45,487 nt of DNA from positions 1 through 45,487 of the forward strand of contig JABXIV010000058.1 of NCBI GenBank assembly GCA_013372925.1, in the 5' to 3' direction. Origin of the DNA: Alphaproteobacteria bacterium. GTDB lineage: Bacteria > Pseudomonadota > Alphaproteobacteria > Sphingomonadales > Kordiimonadaceae. A program made the translations under genes and the position numbers. Below are positions 1-9,960 of this stretch, piece by piece. The notes beneath the pieces were generated by a model. That model saw nothing but the letters and a program-made list of their open reading frames with translations, did no database searches and was not told the origin of the DNA. Each line of letters opens with the position of its first letter. Positions within the stretch are counted from its first letter, which is position 1.

Positions 1-727
1 CAAGGCTATGGTGAACGAAACCACAGCCAGGGAAATGGGCTTTTCAATCCCTGCCGATGCCATAGGGCAAACTTTGCGCTGGTACGATAACCGCCCGCTG
101 GAAGTGATCGGTGTGGTGCAAAATGCCATGACCCAGTCCCTGCGCAGCGAGGCCGGCGGCGAGGTCTATTTTCTGCGCCCTACGACGGCCTATGCCCTGA
201 CGGTACGCTTTACCGGGAGTCCTAGCGCGATTGTGGCAGACGTTGAACAAATCTGGAACGAAGTGGCGCCGACTGTGCCGTTTGTCCATGACTTTGTTGA
301 CGAAATGGTCGCCCGTGAATTTGCAAGTGAACAACGCGCCACCAAGCTTCTGATGCTGTTCAGCTCCGTTGCTGTAATCGTTGCGTGCCTTGGCCTTTAT
401 GGCCTTGCTTCCTTCACAGCAGAGCGCCGCACAAAGGAAATTGGTATCCGGAAGGTTCTCGGTGCCAACGTTGTTGATATCGTGCGTCTATTAATTTGGC
501 AGTTCTCGACCCCTGTGTTGGTTGCCAACCTGATTGCCTGGCCTCTGGCGTTTTACGCCATGAGCAGTTGGCTCGAACAATTCCCTTACCGCATCAGCAG
601 CCTTTCAATTGTTGCCTTCTGCCTGCTTGCAGGTGGCGTGGCGCTTTTGATCGCGTGGATAACGGTGGGTGGCAATGCGGCGAGGGTTGCGAAGGCAAAC
701 CCTGTGCACGCTTTGCGGTATGAATAA
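1..727 (+). CDS. FtsX/MacB-like ABC transporter permease, C-terminal part (5' end outside window)
   Basis: ORF 8..727; C-terminal FtsX module with GLYGLASFTAERRTKEIGIRKVLGA and terminal NPVHALRYE, as in the next three genes; start lies upstream of the window. Confidence 0.88.
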   Translation, partial: KAMVNETTAREMGFSIPADAIGQTLRWYDNRPLEVIGVVQNAMTQSLRSEAGGEVYFLRPTTAYALTVRFTGSPSAIVADVEQIWNEVAPTVPFVHDFVDEMVAREFASEQRATKLLMLFSSVAVIVACLGLYGLASFTAERRTKEIGIRKVLGANVVDIVRLLIWQFSTPVLVANLIAWPLAFYAMSSWLEQFPYRISSLSIVAFCLLAGGVALLIAWITVGGNAARVAKANPVHALRYE

Positions 728-739
728 AGGACTAAACCA

Positions 740-3166
740 ATGTGGTTAAGCTATCTGAAAATCGGTGTCAGAAACCTGCTGAAGAACCGGCTGTATGCTG
801 CGATCAATGTAATCGGGCTGGGGCTCGGGCTTACCATCTATTTGATGAGCAACCTGGTTGCCGATTATGAGCGCGATCATGACCACATGTTCGCGAACAG
901 GGACCGCATTTTCACCGTTTCCACTGTTTATGCGCCGGGTTCAAACAGCTCTACGGTAGAGACACGGGGTGTCTATACGGCGATGAAGCCGCTCATTGAG
1001 CTCGCAGTGCCTGAACTGACGGGGATCGCGCGCGCGATCCGCCAAGAGGTGCTTGCCACAGCAGGGGAGAAGACCTTCTATCAGGAAGTTCGCTTCGTAG
1101 ACCCCGATTTTGTCCAGATGTTCGATTTCGATTATATCGCGGGTGATGCGATGAGCCTGGGTGGGCCGAACGAAATTGCGATCAGTGATGATATGGCGCG
1201 GAAGTTTTTTGGCAGTGCCGACGTGGTGGGGGAAACAATTACGTTTGAGCACCGCGAAGACCTCCGCATCAAAGCCGTTTACCGTGCTGTGCCAGAAGAT
1301 AGCCATTTCAATTCCACAATCGGCGAAAGCGAAGGGCTTGAGGCCTTTGTCCTTATGCCGATGTTTGAACGGTTAAATCCCGATTATGAGTTGCCCAACA
1401 ACTGGTTCAATCTTTCCAGCGACAACCTTCTGTATTTGATGACAGACGGCAACCTATCTCAGGTTGAGCTTGAAAGCCGGGTGGACCAGGTTTATCGCGC
1501 GAACGCGCCAGAGGACGCGCAAGAATCAAACGTTGGCCAGCATGTCAGGCCGCTCAGCGAAGCCAATCTTTCCTTCTGGTATGGTGTAGGTGTGCCCTTT
1601 ATCACCATCGTGGAAGTGATGGGGCTGCTGGTGCTGGCGATTGCCATGATCAACTATACCAACTTAGCCACTGCCCAATATATGGGACGCACGCGGGAAG
1701 TGGGCCTTAGGAAGACCCTGGGCGCGACCCGTGGCCAGCTTTTGTCCCAATTTCTGGTGGAAAGCCTGTGCACCGCGCTTGTGGCGATGTTGATCGCGCT
1801 TGTTGCGCTTGAACTTGTCGTACCTGCTTTCAATCAGGCATTCGGCAAAGTATTGGCGCTTCACTATGGCGCGATGATACCGTGGGTTTTGGCTGTTACC
1901 GTTGTTGTCGGCCTGTTGGCGGGTGCATACCCGGCTTACATGATTGTTCGGGCCGAGCCTGTGGAGGCCCTGAAGGCAGATGCTGTTCGTGGCAACAAGG
2001 GAGGCGTGGCCCGCAGTATCATGATTGGTACCCAGTTTGCGCTTTCTATCATTCTTCTGGCCATGGTTTTGGTCATCTTTGGTCAGAACCAACGCATGCT
2101 CAGCGCAAGCGACATATTCCCCAAATCGCAGATCATGGATGTTCGCCGTGTTGGCAACGACGATGTCGCGGCGCGTGGCGAAACGTTGCTGCGCGAAATC
2201 AGGGCTATCGATGGCGTTGAAAGCGCAAGCTTCTCCAGCCAGATCCCGTTCCTTCAACAAAACTGGCGTTGGGATGTGACAAGTGCCAAAGGTGATGTTG
2301 CAAACAAGTTTGAGGTCAACACGATCAATGTGGATTACGACTTCTTCAGTACATATGACATTCCGATTATTGCAGGGCGAGGTTTCAGCCGGGAAATCAG
2401 TGCAGATCTGGCGAAACGTGGAACTGGTTTTTCCCATGTTGTGATCAATGAATTGGCGTCGCGCCGCCTAGGCTATGACCGCCCTGAAGATGCGGTGGGC
2501 CAGATATTCTATGACGCCTCAACCCAGGATAATCCCTATCAGGCGATCATTGTTGGCGTGATGGCAGACCGCAATATTCTGGGCCTGCATAACCAGATGA
2601 GGCCTTTCGTAGCCCGCGTGTTTGAACGCTATCGGCACCTTTCTGTGCGGGTGGGCGGTGACAAGCTGATGCACACGATTGAAGAGATTGAGAATGCATG
2701 GGCACGCGTAGTGCCGGAATATCCGATGGACTGGTCTTTCCTCGATGCCGTTTTTGACGGCCAGTTCATGATCCTGCGGGCGGTGAATGAGATCATTGCC
2801 GGGTTTGCCGTGGTAGCCATTTTGCTGGCGATGTTTGGCCTGTTTGGGTTGGCTGCTTTTATGGCAGAGCGCCGCACGAAGGAGATTGGTATTCGCAAGG
2901 TGCTTGGCGCGGATATCGCCCGAATTGTTGGCATGTTGGTATTCCAGTTCTCGAAACCCGTTTTCTGGGCATTGTTGCTGGCTGTGCCAACAGCTTACCT
3001 GCTTGCGGAAGAGTACCTCAGCCTGTTCTCAGACCGGATCGGTGCATCGTTGGTGCTGATTTTGACGGCCGGGGTGCTGGCGCTTGTTTTCTCGTGGGCG
3101 ACGATTTCGCTCCATGCGGTGCGGGTTGCGCGGCAAAACCCGATCAAGGCCCTGCGGTACGAATAA
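740..3166 (+). CDS. FtsX/MacB-like ABC transporter permease
   Basis: 808 aa, N-terminal TM plus two FtsX modules (TREVGLRKTLGA and RRTKEIGIRKVLGA), ends NPIKALRYE. Confidence 0.92.
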   Translation: MWLSYLKIGVRNLLKNRLYAAINVIGLGLGLTIYLMSNLVADYERDHDHMFANRDRIFTVSTVYAPGSNSSTVETRGVYTAMKPLIELAVPELTGIARAIRQEVLATAGEKTFYQEVRFVDPDFVQMFDFDYIAGDAMSLGGPNEIAISDDMARKFFGSADVVGETITFEHREDLRIKAVYRAVPEDSHFNSTIGESEGLEAFVLMPMFERLNPDYELPNNWFNLSSDNLLYLMTDGNLSQVELESRVDQVYRANAPEDAQESNVGQHVRPLSEANLSFWYGVGVPFITIVEVMGLLVLAIAMINYTNLATAQYMGRTREVGLRKTLGATRGQLLSQFLVESLCTALVAMLIALVALELVVPAFNQAFGKVLALHYGAMIPWVLAVTVVVGLLAGAYPAYMIVRAEPVEALKADAVRGNKGGVARSIMIGTQFALSIILLAMVLVIFGQNQRMLSASDIFPKSQIMDVRRVGNDDVAARGETLLREIRAIDGVESASFSSQIPFLQQNWRWDVTSAKGDVANKFEVNTINVDYDFFSTYDIPIIAGRGFSREISADLAKRGTGFSHVVINELASRRLGYDRPEDAVGQIFYDASTQDNPYQAIIVGVMADRNILGLHNQMRPFVARVFERYRHLSVRVGGDKLMHTIEEIENAWARVVPEYPMDWSFLDAVFDGQFMILRAVNEIIAGFAVVAILLAMFGLFGLAAFMAERRTKEIGIRKVLGADIARIVGMLVFQFSKPVFWALLLAVPTAYLLAEEYLSLFSDRIGASLVLILTAGVLALVFSWATISLHAVRVARQNPIKALRYE

Positions 3167-3217
3167 AACCGAGCCATCCAGGAACGAGGTGGCTTTTATA
3201 GAAGCGAGGATGAGACG

Positions 3218-5731
3218 ATGTTTAAAAATTATTTGCTGACCGCCTGGCGGCATATTTTGAAAAACAGGCTCTTTTCGGCCATCAATGTGTTTGGCTTGGC
3301 TATTGGCATGATGAGCTGCATCCTTATCCTCCTTTATGTGCGCGATGAAGTTACCTATGACACATGGGTGCCGGAAGCAGATCGGATCGTACGTATCCAT
3401 TCTTCTTATCATTCGCCCGACAGGCCCCCATTCCTGACAGTGCGTTCCGCTGGCCGAATGATGGAAATGCTGAAATCATACGCCAGTTCTGAAGTTGAAG
3501 AAGGTGTTCGTATCCTTCAATCAGGCACGACGATTATCAAAGATGGTAATGCCTTCAATGAAGGGCTGTTGTTCGCGGATGGCAGTTTCTTCGATGTGTT
3601 TGACTTGCCATTCGCTCACGGCGAAAAAGGCAGTGCCTTCGCAGCCCCTATGAGTCTGGTGGTCTCTGAAGAAGTGGCTATCAAATATTTTGGCCGCACG
3701 GATGTTGTGGGTGAAACCTTGGTCGCGTGCTGCGTTCAGAACCAGCAGATGGAACTGAAAGTAGGCGGCGTTATCAAGGATATTCCTGAAAATTCGCACA
3801 TGCGCATTGATATGCTGGTTCACATGGAGCCTAGCATGTTTGATTTCGCGCCGAACCTGCTGAATACATGGACTTCCGTCAACACATACACGTATTTCAA
3901 GTTGAAGCCGGGTGCGACTGCGGCCAGCCTGAAAGAGCGCTACAAGGTCTGGATTGATACAGAAAGCATTTTCGTTGATCAGCAAGGTAGTTTGCCGGGC
4001 AAGCCGAGCGACTATGTTAAGCCCAATGTGATGCCGCTTCTTGATCTGCACCTGCATGCCGGAAAAGATGCAGGTAACCTGGGTGACATGACCCCGATGG
4101 GTGACATCACCATGGTCTATACTTTCTCAGGCGTTGCCGGACTAATCCTTCTGATTGCCTCCATCAATTTCATGAATCTGGCAACGGCAAAGGCGGCCAA
4201 GCGGGCACGGGAAGTAGCCTTGCGTAAAGTAATGGGCGCGTCGCGGTTGCAGGTTGCCATGCAGTTCCTTGGCGAAGCTGTTGCGATCGCTACGTTCGGA
4301 TTGCTCTTTGGCCTCGTCGGCGTTGAATTAGCGCTTCCGCTTTATAACGATGCAATCGGAAAAGAACTGTCTTTCAACGTTCTGAGCGATTTGCCATTGC
4401 TTGCCCTGCTGTTTGGGGTGGCGATCCTTGTAGGGCTGCTTTCTGGCAGCTATCCTGCGGCCTACCTGTCGCGTTTCTTGCCTGCTCGCATTCTGCGGTC
4501 GAACAAGTCGTCTGAATCTAGTAGCACGGGCGGTTTCCGTGCCGCGCTTGTGGTGTTCCAGTTTGCGATTTCAATTGGTCTAGTGATGTGTACGGCGGTG
4601 ATCTACGCCCAAACCATGTATGCCAAGAACATGGATGTTGGCTACCAGCATGACGGCAAGTTGGCGGTGCTGAACATGCGCGCAACAGGCAGTGCGGCAA
4701 AGGCGGAAACAGTTCGGCAAGCGCTAAGCCAGATCCCGAATGTGACCAGCGTTGTTCTGTCTTCTGAAGTGCCAAGCCAGGACAATGAAAATAACACGGG
4801 TTTCAGGTTGCTTGACAGTGCTGGCGGCACGCCAGCGGGCGACCAAGTGGTGATAAACTACCATTCTTTTGGCTATGGTTTCCTTGAAGCATACGGCATC
4901 AAACCCATAGCGGGCCGCACTTTCAGTGAAGAGTATGGCACAGACACGATCACTGCGATTCCTGAAGAGGAAAACCGTACTGGCAGCGCCAGCATTATTC
5001 TGAACGAATCCGCCGTTCGGGCGCTGGGGATCGCCTCACCTGAGGCAGCCATCGGGCGCACCGTTCGGGCAAATGTATTCCGGGCTGGGAACTATGAACT
5101 GACCATCGTCGGTGTTGTGCCGGATATATATTTCCGGTCGCTTAAATTCGGCGTGCGCCCGAGCGTTTATTGGGTGATGCCAGATGCGTTTCGGGTGGCT
5201 ACCGTCAGCTTTGAAGGGGCGAATGTACCGAACCTTGTGCGCGATGTGGAAGAGGCGTGGCGCCAGCAAATGCCGCTTTCACCGATCAGCCATCAGTTTG
5301 TGACACAGATGCTGGATGCCCAATATGCCAGTGAAGAGGCTCAGGCCAAACTGTTCGCTGCTTTCTCTGCCCTTGCCATTGTTGTGGCATGTTTGGGGCT
5401 TTATGGGCTGGCATCCTTCTCGGCGGAACAGCGCACGAAAGAGATCGGTATCCGCAAGGTGTTGGGGGCCCGTGTGCGGGATATCGTGCAGCTTCTGGTG
5501 TGGCAATTCTCTCGCCCTGTATTGATCGCGAACGCAATTGCTTGGCCTGTGGGCTGGTACGCCATGTCTGGCTGGCTGGAAACCTTCCAATACAGGCTGG
5601 ACACCAGCTTTATCGTCATCATGGCGCTCATTGCGGGTGGGGGCGCTCTTTTGATCGCATGGATCACTGTCGCAGGCCGTGCGGTGCATGTGGCCCAAGC
5701 CAATCCTATTCACGCCCTTCGGTATGAATAA
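3218..5731 (+). CDS. FtsX/MacB-like ABC transporter permease
   Basis: 837 aa, two FtsX modules (AREVALRKVMGA, QRTKEIGIRKVLGA), ends NPIHALRYE. Confidence 0.92.
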   Translation: MFKNYLLTAWRHILKNRLFSAINVFGLAIGMMSCILILLYVRDEVTYDTWVPEADRIVRIHSSYHSPDRPPFLTVRSAGRMMEMLKSYASSEVEEGVRILQSGTTIIKDGNAFNEGLLFADGSFFDVFDLPFAHGEKGSAFAAPMSLVVSEEVAIKYFGRTDVVGETLVACCVQNQQMELKVGGVIKDIPENSHMRIDMLVHMEPSMFDFAPNLLNTWTSVNTYTYFKLKPGATAASLKERYKVWIDTESIFVDQQGSLPGKPSDYVKPNVMPLLDLHLHAGKDAGNLGDMTPMGDITMVYTFSGVAGLILLIASINFMNLATAKAAKRAREVALRKVMGASRLQVAMQFLGEAVAIATFGLLFGLVGVELALPLYNDAIGKELSFNVLSDLPLLALLFGVAILVGLLSGSYPAAYLSRFLPARILRSNKSSESSSTGGFRAALVVFQFAISIGLVMCTAVIYAQTMYAKNMDVGYQHDGKLAVLNMRATGSAAKAETVRQALSQIPNVTSVVLSSEVPSQDNENNTGFRLLDSAGGTPAGDQVVINYHSFGYGFLEAYGIKPIAGRTFSEEYGTDTITAIPEEENRTGSASIILNESAVRALGIASPEAAIGRTVRANVFRAGNYELTIVGVVPDIYFRSLKFGVRPSVYWVMPDAFRVATVSFEGANVPNLVRDVEEAWRQQMPLSPISHQFVTQMLDAQYASEEAQAKLFAAFSALAIVVACLGLYGLASFSAEQRTKEIGIRKVLGARVRDIVQLLVWQFSRPVLIANAIAWPVGWYAMSGWLETFQYRLDTSFIVIMALIAGGGALLIAWITVAGRAVHVAQANPIHALRYE

Positions 5732-5760
5732 GCTTAAGCACGACAGCGGGGAAAAGAATA

Positions 5761-8205
5761 ATGATACTTAACTATCTGACAGTGGCGCTAAGGCGGCTTC
5801 GCAGGAACAGGATGCTTTCCGTTATTAATATTGGCGGCCTGGCAATCGGTTTTGCTGCGGTGACGCTGATTGGTCTCTATGTCCATTATGAGACTAGTTA
5901 CAACAAGTGGCTGCCGAATGTGGACAAGCTCTATAAGGTCGAGTTTACCGAAACAGAGCCAGGACATAGTCCGATTCCTTCGGCCATGACACCAGCGCCA
6001 TTGGCTTCAGCGCTGGTGAAAGATTTTTCCAGTATTGAGGGCGCCACAAGGCTGAAAACAACCAAGTTCACGCTTCGGCATGGCAAGAATCAATTTGCTG
6101 AGGAAATTTATTTTGCGGACCCGAATTTCTTCGAGTTGTTCGACCTTCCCGTTGTCTTGGGGGAGCAGGCCGACATCCTCAAAAACACCAGCAACATCGC
6201 TTTGTCAGAGACAGCGGCCAAAAGATATTTCGGTGACAGGAATCCGATCGGCGAAATCCTGAATATTGGGGGCAGGGAAGATCGTCGCGTGGTGGCAGTT
6301 CTGAAGGACCTGCCAGAGAACACGCATCTGAATATCCATTTCCTGACGCGCATCTCTGCTGACGAAAACGGGCTGCTGGGCTTTCGTGATACTTGGGGGT
6401 CAGACCAGGCCCATACCTATCTGAAGGTCAGCGAGGGGTTCGACCCAGCTATACTGGAGCGGGATGGCAGGGCATTCGCAGAGCGCAACATTACATTGAC
6501 CTGGACCAAGTTGCCCCCAGCAGACTTGCATCACTATAATGCTGTGGCCCTTTCTGACCTGCATCTCTATTCGGACAAAGACAATCACGAAGGCCCTGTT
6601 GGCGATATCGAGACGGTGGTCACTTTCGCAATGATCGCTTTGCTCGTACTTGTGCTGGCGGTGATCAATTTTGCGAACTTGTCTACAGCGAATGCTCTTA
6701 TGCATGCGCGCGAGGTGGCGATGCGCAAGGTTCTTGGTGCCTCTTCACGGCAGATCATGGTTCAGTTCCTCGGGGAGGCAGTGCTTACTGCCTTTCTTGC
6801 CCTCTTGCTGGGCCTTGTCTTGGCGGAACTGGCCCTGTTTGGGTTCGGCAATTTCCTTGGCAAAGACATCTCGCTTGCGCCACTTTACAGCGTTTCAGCG
6901 GCTATCATTCTTGGGTCTGCGACTGTGGCTTCCGGTCTGTTGGGGGGGCTTTATTCTGCTTTCTTTCTCTCGCGCTTCAGGCCTGCGTCGGTTCTTGGTG
7001 CCAATAAATCCAGAAATGATGGCGTGCCTTGGTTGCGCAATAGCCTCGTGGTTATGCAGTTTGCTGTTTCTGTTGCGTTGATCGCTTCAACGGCTGTTAT
7101 TTACAAGCAAACTGAGTTTGTGCGGAACGCTGACCTTGGCTTTAACCCAGGCGGCAAGGTTATTCTGCCGATTAGCGAAGCTGAGGTCAGGTCGGCATCA
7201 ACGGCGCTCAAGAATAGTTTTGGTCAAATCGCCGGTGTGCGTTCTCTAGCGATGACGACTGCACCGCTTCCAAACACACCGCACGGCCTTGGCGTGTTTA
7301 TCCCACAAGGCCGTAGCAGTGATGAAGCCAGAAGTATTACCCAAGTATGGGTGGATACAGACTTCTTCCCAACTATGGATCAAACACCTGTTGCGGGGCG
7401 CTTGTTTAGCACAGACCGGCAGGCTGATTTCACTTATACGCCTGAAGATGCGCTGCTGCCGCGTACGCGCGGTGTGATCCTTAATGAAGCAGCAGTACAG
7501 CTTTTGGGATATGACGGTGCCGAGCACGCGATTGATCAGCAAATTACCATGCCCATGGGGAGGCAAACGGTTGCTACAGTTGTAGGCGTTGTGCCGGATA
7601 TTCACCTTGGTAGCCTTTATAAAGAAATCGAGCCGATGGCTTTCTTCGTTACGGAAGGGCCGCTTTATTACATGATTGTTGATATCCTGCCGGGAGCAGA
7701 ACAGAGGGTTCTTGCTGATATGGAGCGTGTATGGAACGACCTTGTGCCAAGCGTGCCGATGAGCCCAACATTCCTGGGGCAGGCTTATCGCGGCCTTTAC
7801 ATAGACGCTGAAAGACAGGCTATCCTGTTTGGTGCTTTCAGCCTGTTTGCAGTGATGGTGGCTTGTCTTGGGCTTTATGGTCTCGCTTCTTATGCAGCGA
7901 CCCGGCGGACGAAAGAGGTGGGCATTCGCAAGGTTCTGGGCGCCCGCATCCTCGACATCGTCATTCTGCTTACCTGGCAATTCAGCCGCTTGGTGTTGCT
8001 CGCTATACCGGTTGGTGTAGTGGTGTCCGCGGTTGGTATGAACAGTTGGCTTGATGGCTTTGCGTATCGAATTTCACTGTTTGGCAACGCATGGGTGTTC
8101 CTTGTTGCTGCGCTGGTTGCATTGGCAATCGCTTGGGCGACGGTAGGTGGACAGGCAGCCAAGGTGGCGCGCCGCAACCCTATCCATGCCCTTAGGCACG
8201 AATAA
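5761..8205 (+). CDS. FtsX/MacB-like ABC transporter permease
   Basis: 814 aa, two FtsX modules (AREVAMRKVLGA, RRTKEVGIRKVLGA), ends NPIHALRHE. Confidence 0.92.
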   Translation: MILNYLTVALRRLRRNRMLSVINIGGLAIGFAAVTLIGLYVHYETSYNKWLPNVDKLYKVEFTETEPGHSPIPSAMTPAPLASALVKDFSSIEGATRLKTTKFTLRHGKNQFAEEIYFADPNFFELFDLPVVLGEQADILKNTSNIALSETAAKRYFGDRNPIGEILNIGGREDRRVVAVLKDLPENTHLNIHFLTRISADENGLLGFRDTWGSDQAHTYLKVSEGFDPAILERDGRAFAERNITLTWTKLPPADLHHYNAVALSDLHLYSDKDNHEGPVGDIETVVTFAMIALLVLVLAVINFANLSTANALMHAREVAMRKVLGASSRQIMVQFLGEAVLTAFLALLLGLVLAELALFGFGNFLGKDISLAPLYSVSAAIILGSATVASGLLGGLYSAFFLSRFRPASVLGANKSRNDGVPWLRNSLVVMQFAVSVALIASTAVIYKQTEFVRNADLGFNPGGKVILPISEAEVRSASTALKNSFGQIAGVRSLAMTTAPLPNTPHGLGVFIPQGRSSDEARSITQVWVDTDFFPTMDQTPVAGRLFSTDRQADFTYTPEDALLPRTRGVILNEAAVQLLGYDGAEHAIDQQITMPMGRQTVATVVGVVPDIHLGSLYKEIEPMAFFVTEGPLYYMIVDILPGAEQRVLADMERVWNDLVPSVPMSPTFLGQAYRGLYIDAERQAILFGAFSLFAVMVACLGLYGLASYAATRRTKEVGIRKVLGARILDIVILLTWQFSRLVLLAIPVGVVVSAVGMNSWLDGFAYRISLFGNAWVFLVAALVALAIAWATVGGQAAKVARRNPIHALRHE

Positions 8206-8253
8206 AAGCTCTCTCGCGTGATGAAGGTCAATTTGACCTTCGTTCGCTTTCAC

Positions 8254-8282
8254 TAGGGGAACCTCCGGGTTCCCCTTTTTTT
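8254..8282 (+). terminator. Rho-independent terminator after the permease array
   Basis: GGGGAACctccgGGTTCCCC followed by a T-run. Confidence 0.85.
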
Positions 8283-8758
8283 ATGCGAATCGCGTTAAGA
8301 ACTGAAAATTGCTCGTAAAACGAGGGGTGAAATGCCCGCCCGTAGTGAGCCATTTAGTCCTCATGTGGCCAATGCGGGCTGCTTCTCGGTGTAGTCTTGG
8401 AATAGCTATAGGATACTGCAGGATACAACGCGTGTATGTCGCTTTTTGTGCATGAAGGCTGTCTGTTTATTGATGAAATATTTATTATTTTCAGCAAGTT
8501 AAGGGCATTTTGCGGTAAAGTTAATCGCTTTGTAGGGACGTGCTCAGTCAGTGGGGGCAATGCATTTTAATCATGCGAAAGCATGTTGGAGCAGGGCTCA
8601 TAGGTCTGCTGAAATCGATTCAATTTTAGCTAACATTTTACCCATTCATTGACGAAATTCTCACCTCCTTATGACAATCTGGAGTGATCAGGCGTGTAGA
8701 ATGACACCGGTTTTAATCAGGCCCGGGAAGACATGTGGCTAAGATTGGAGCCGATTAG

Positions 8759-9775
8759 ATGGACTTAAATGCCGTGACATTGATTGATACAGTGCAGATC
8801 GAGAAGATCGTTCTTGCCAAGCGGGTGGGCCAGTTCCTGGTTTCCGAGCAGGCAGAAGAAGAACGTGCGACTGTAGAAAATGTTGCGCGGGTCTTGGCTC
8901 AGGATGTGTCACCCCAAGTGCGTGAGGTGCTCGCGTTTGAGCTTCGCAAATGCAAAGTTCTTGCCCATGACCTAGCTGAAAAGATTGCCCGGGATGTGGA
9001 AATGGTGTCGGGTCCGTTCCTTGGTGAAACCAACGTGTTCACCGATCAGGAATGGATGCGCCTTATTCCAGCCCTTGAAGAGCATGCCTTGATGACATTG
9101 GCGCGTCGCTCAGACCTGAGCGAGACCGTATCAACGGCAGTTGCAACATACGGAAAAGAGAGAAGTGTAACCACCCTCGTGCGGAATGATCGCGCAGAGT
9201 TGCCCGAGAAGGCCAGCGGCAAGGTGGTGGACCGTTTCTCTGATAATGTAAGAATGATGGACCATTTGAGCGCGCGGGCAGATTTGCCGCTCAATGTTGT
9301 CGAGCGTATCGTGAACAAGGTTTCAAGCCATTGTCGTGATTTGCTTGTGTCCCAATATGCGATTGACCAGGAAGTAGCCGGTCAGATCGCTGAAGATAAT
9401 AAAATTGATGCGCTATGGGATCAGCTCAAGAATGCCAGCGCACCTCAAATCCACGCTTTTGTTACAGATCTCAGGAATGATCGTCGTCTCACCCACCTTC
9501 TTGTGGTGGAAATCGCTGATCGCGGCAGTCGCGCTTTCATGGAAAGTGCGCTCGCGCTCGAAGCTGGTTTGCCGGTTGGACGCATTAGGGAGATCTTGAC
9601 GCTTGAAGATCCATCCGCATTCGTGCGGTTGATGCAAATGGCAAATGTCAGCAAGACCATGGCTCCTCGATTCCTCAAGCTTGCCAAACGCTTCATTGGC
9701 GAAGCCAAGGTAGAAGAAGAGCATGAGGTCAAGGTTGTCCCTCGCGCGGAAAAGGCAGAAGGGGCTGCGGCATAA
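8759..9775 (+). CDS. DUF2336 domain-containing protein
   Basis: 338 aa; EERATVENVARVLAQDVSPQVREVLAFELRK... typical alphaproteobacterial DUF2336 helical-repeat family. Confidence 0.8.
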   Translation: MDLNAVTLIDTVQIEKIVLAKRVGQFLVSEQAEEERATVENVARVLAQDVSPQVREVLAFELRKCKVLAHDLAEKIARDVEMVSGPFLGETNVFTDQEWMRLIPALEEHALMTLARRSDLSETVSTAVATYGKERSVTTLVRNDRAELPEKASGKVVDRFSDNVRMMDHLSARADLPLNVVERIVNKVSSHCRDLLVSQYAIDQEVAGQIAEDNKIDALWDQLKNASAPQIHAFVTDLRNDRRLTHLLVVEIADRGSRAFMESALALEAGLPVGRIREILTLEDPSAFVRLMQMANVSKTMAPRFLKLAKRFIGEAKVEEEHEVKVVPRAEKAEGAAA

Positions 9776-9798
9776 GTCATTTTGGCCGGTTTCGGCCC

Positions 9799-9826
9799 AG
9801 GCTGGACGGAGACATCCAGCCTTCGT
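9799..9826 (+). terminator. Hairpin downstream of first DUF2336 gene
   Basis: AGGCTGGA-N8-TCCAGCCT perfect 8-bp stem; only a weak T-tract. Confidence 0.45.
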
Positions 9827-9960
9827 TAATAAAGTAGTGAGTGCGCCCAACCCTTTTGGGCTGGCGTTAAGATAAATTTTACGGCATCATGCTAGTGGTT
9901 AAGCGGGTGCCAAACTTGGGAATGCTGAGAAGCAGCTTTCCCGATGACGGAGCCAATGCA

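Noticed and set aside
1664-2437. 257-aa minus-strand ORF within the second permease
   Set aside because: Antisense shadow ORF; no recognisable domain
8354-8560. 68-aa minus-strand ORF in the gap before the DUF2336 genes
   Set aside because: No recognisable features or good ribosome-binding site; probably non-coding
8572-8585. CATGC-GAAA-GCATG GNRA hairpin in the intergenic region
   Set aside because: Only a 5-bp stem, no extension; too short to support an RNA element
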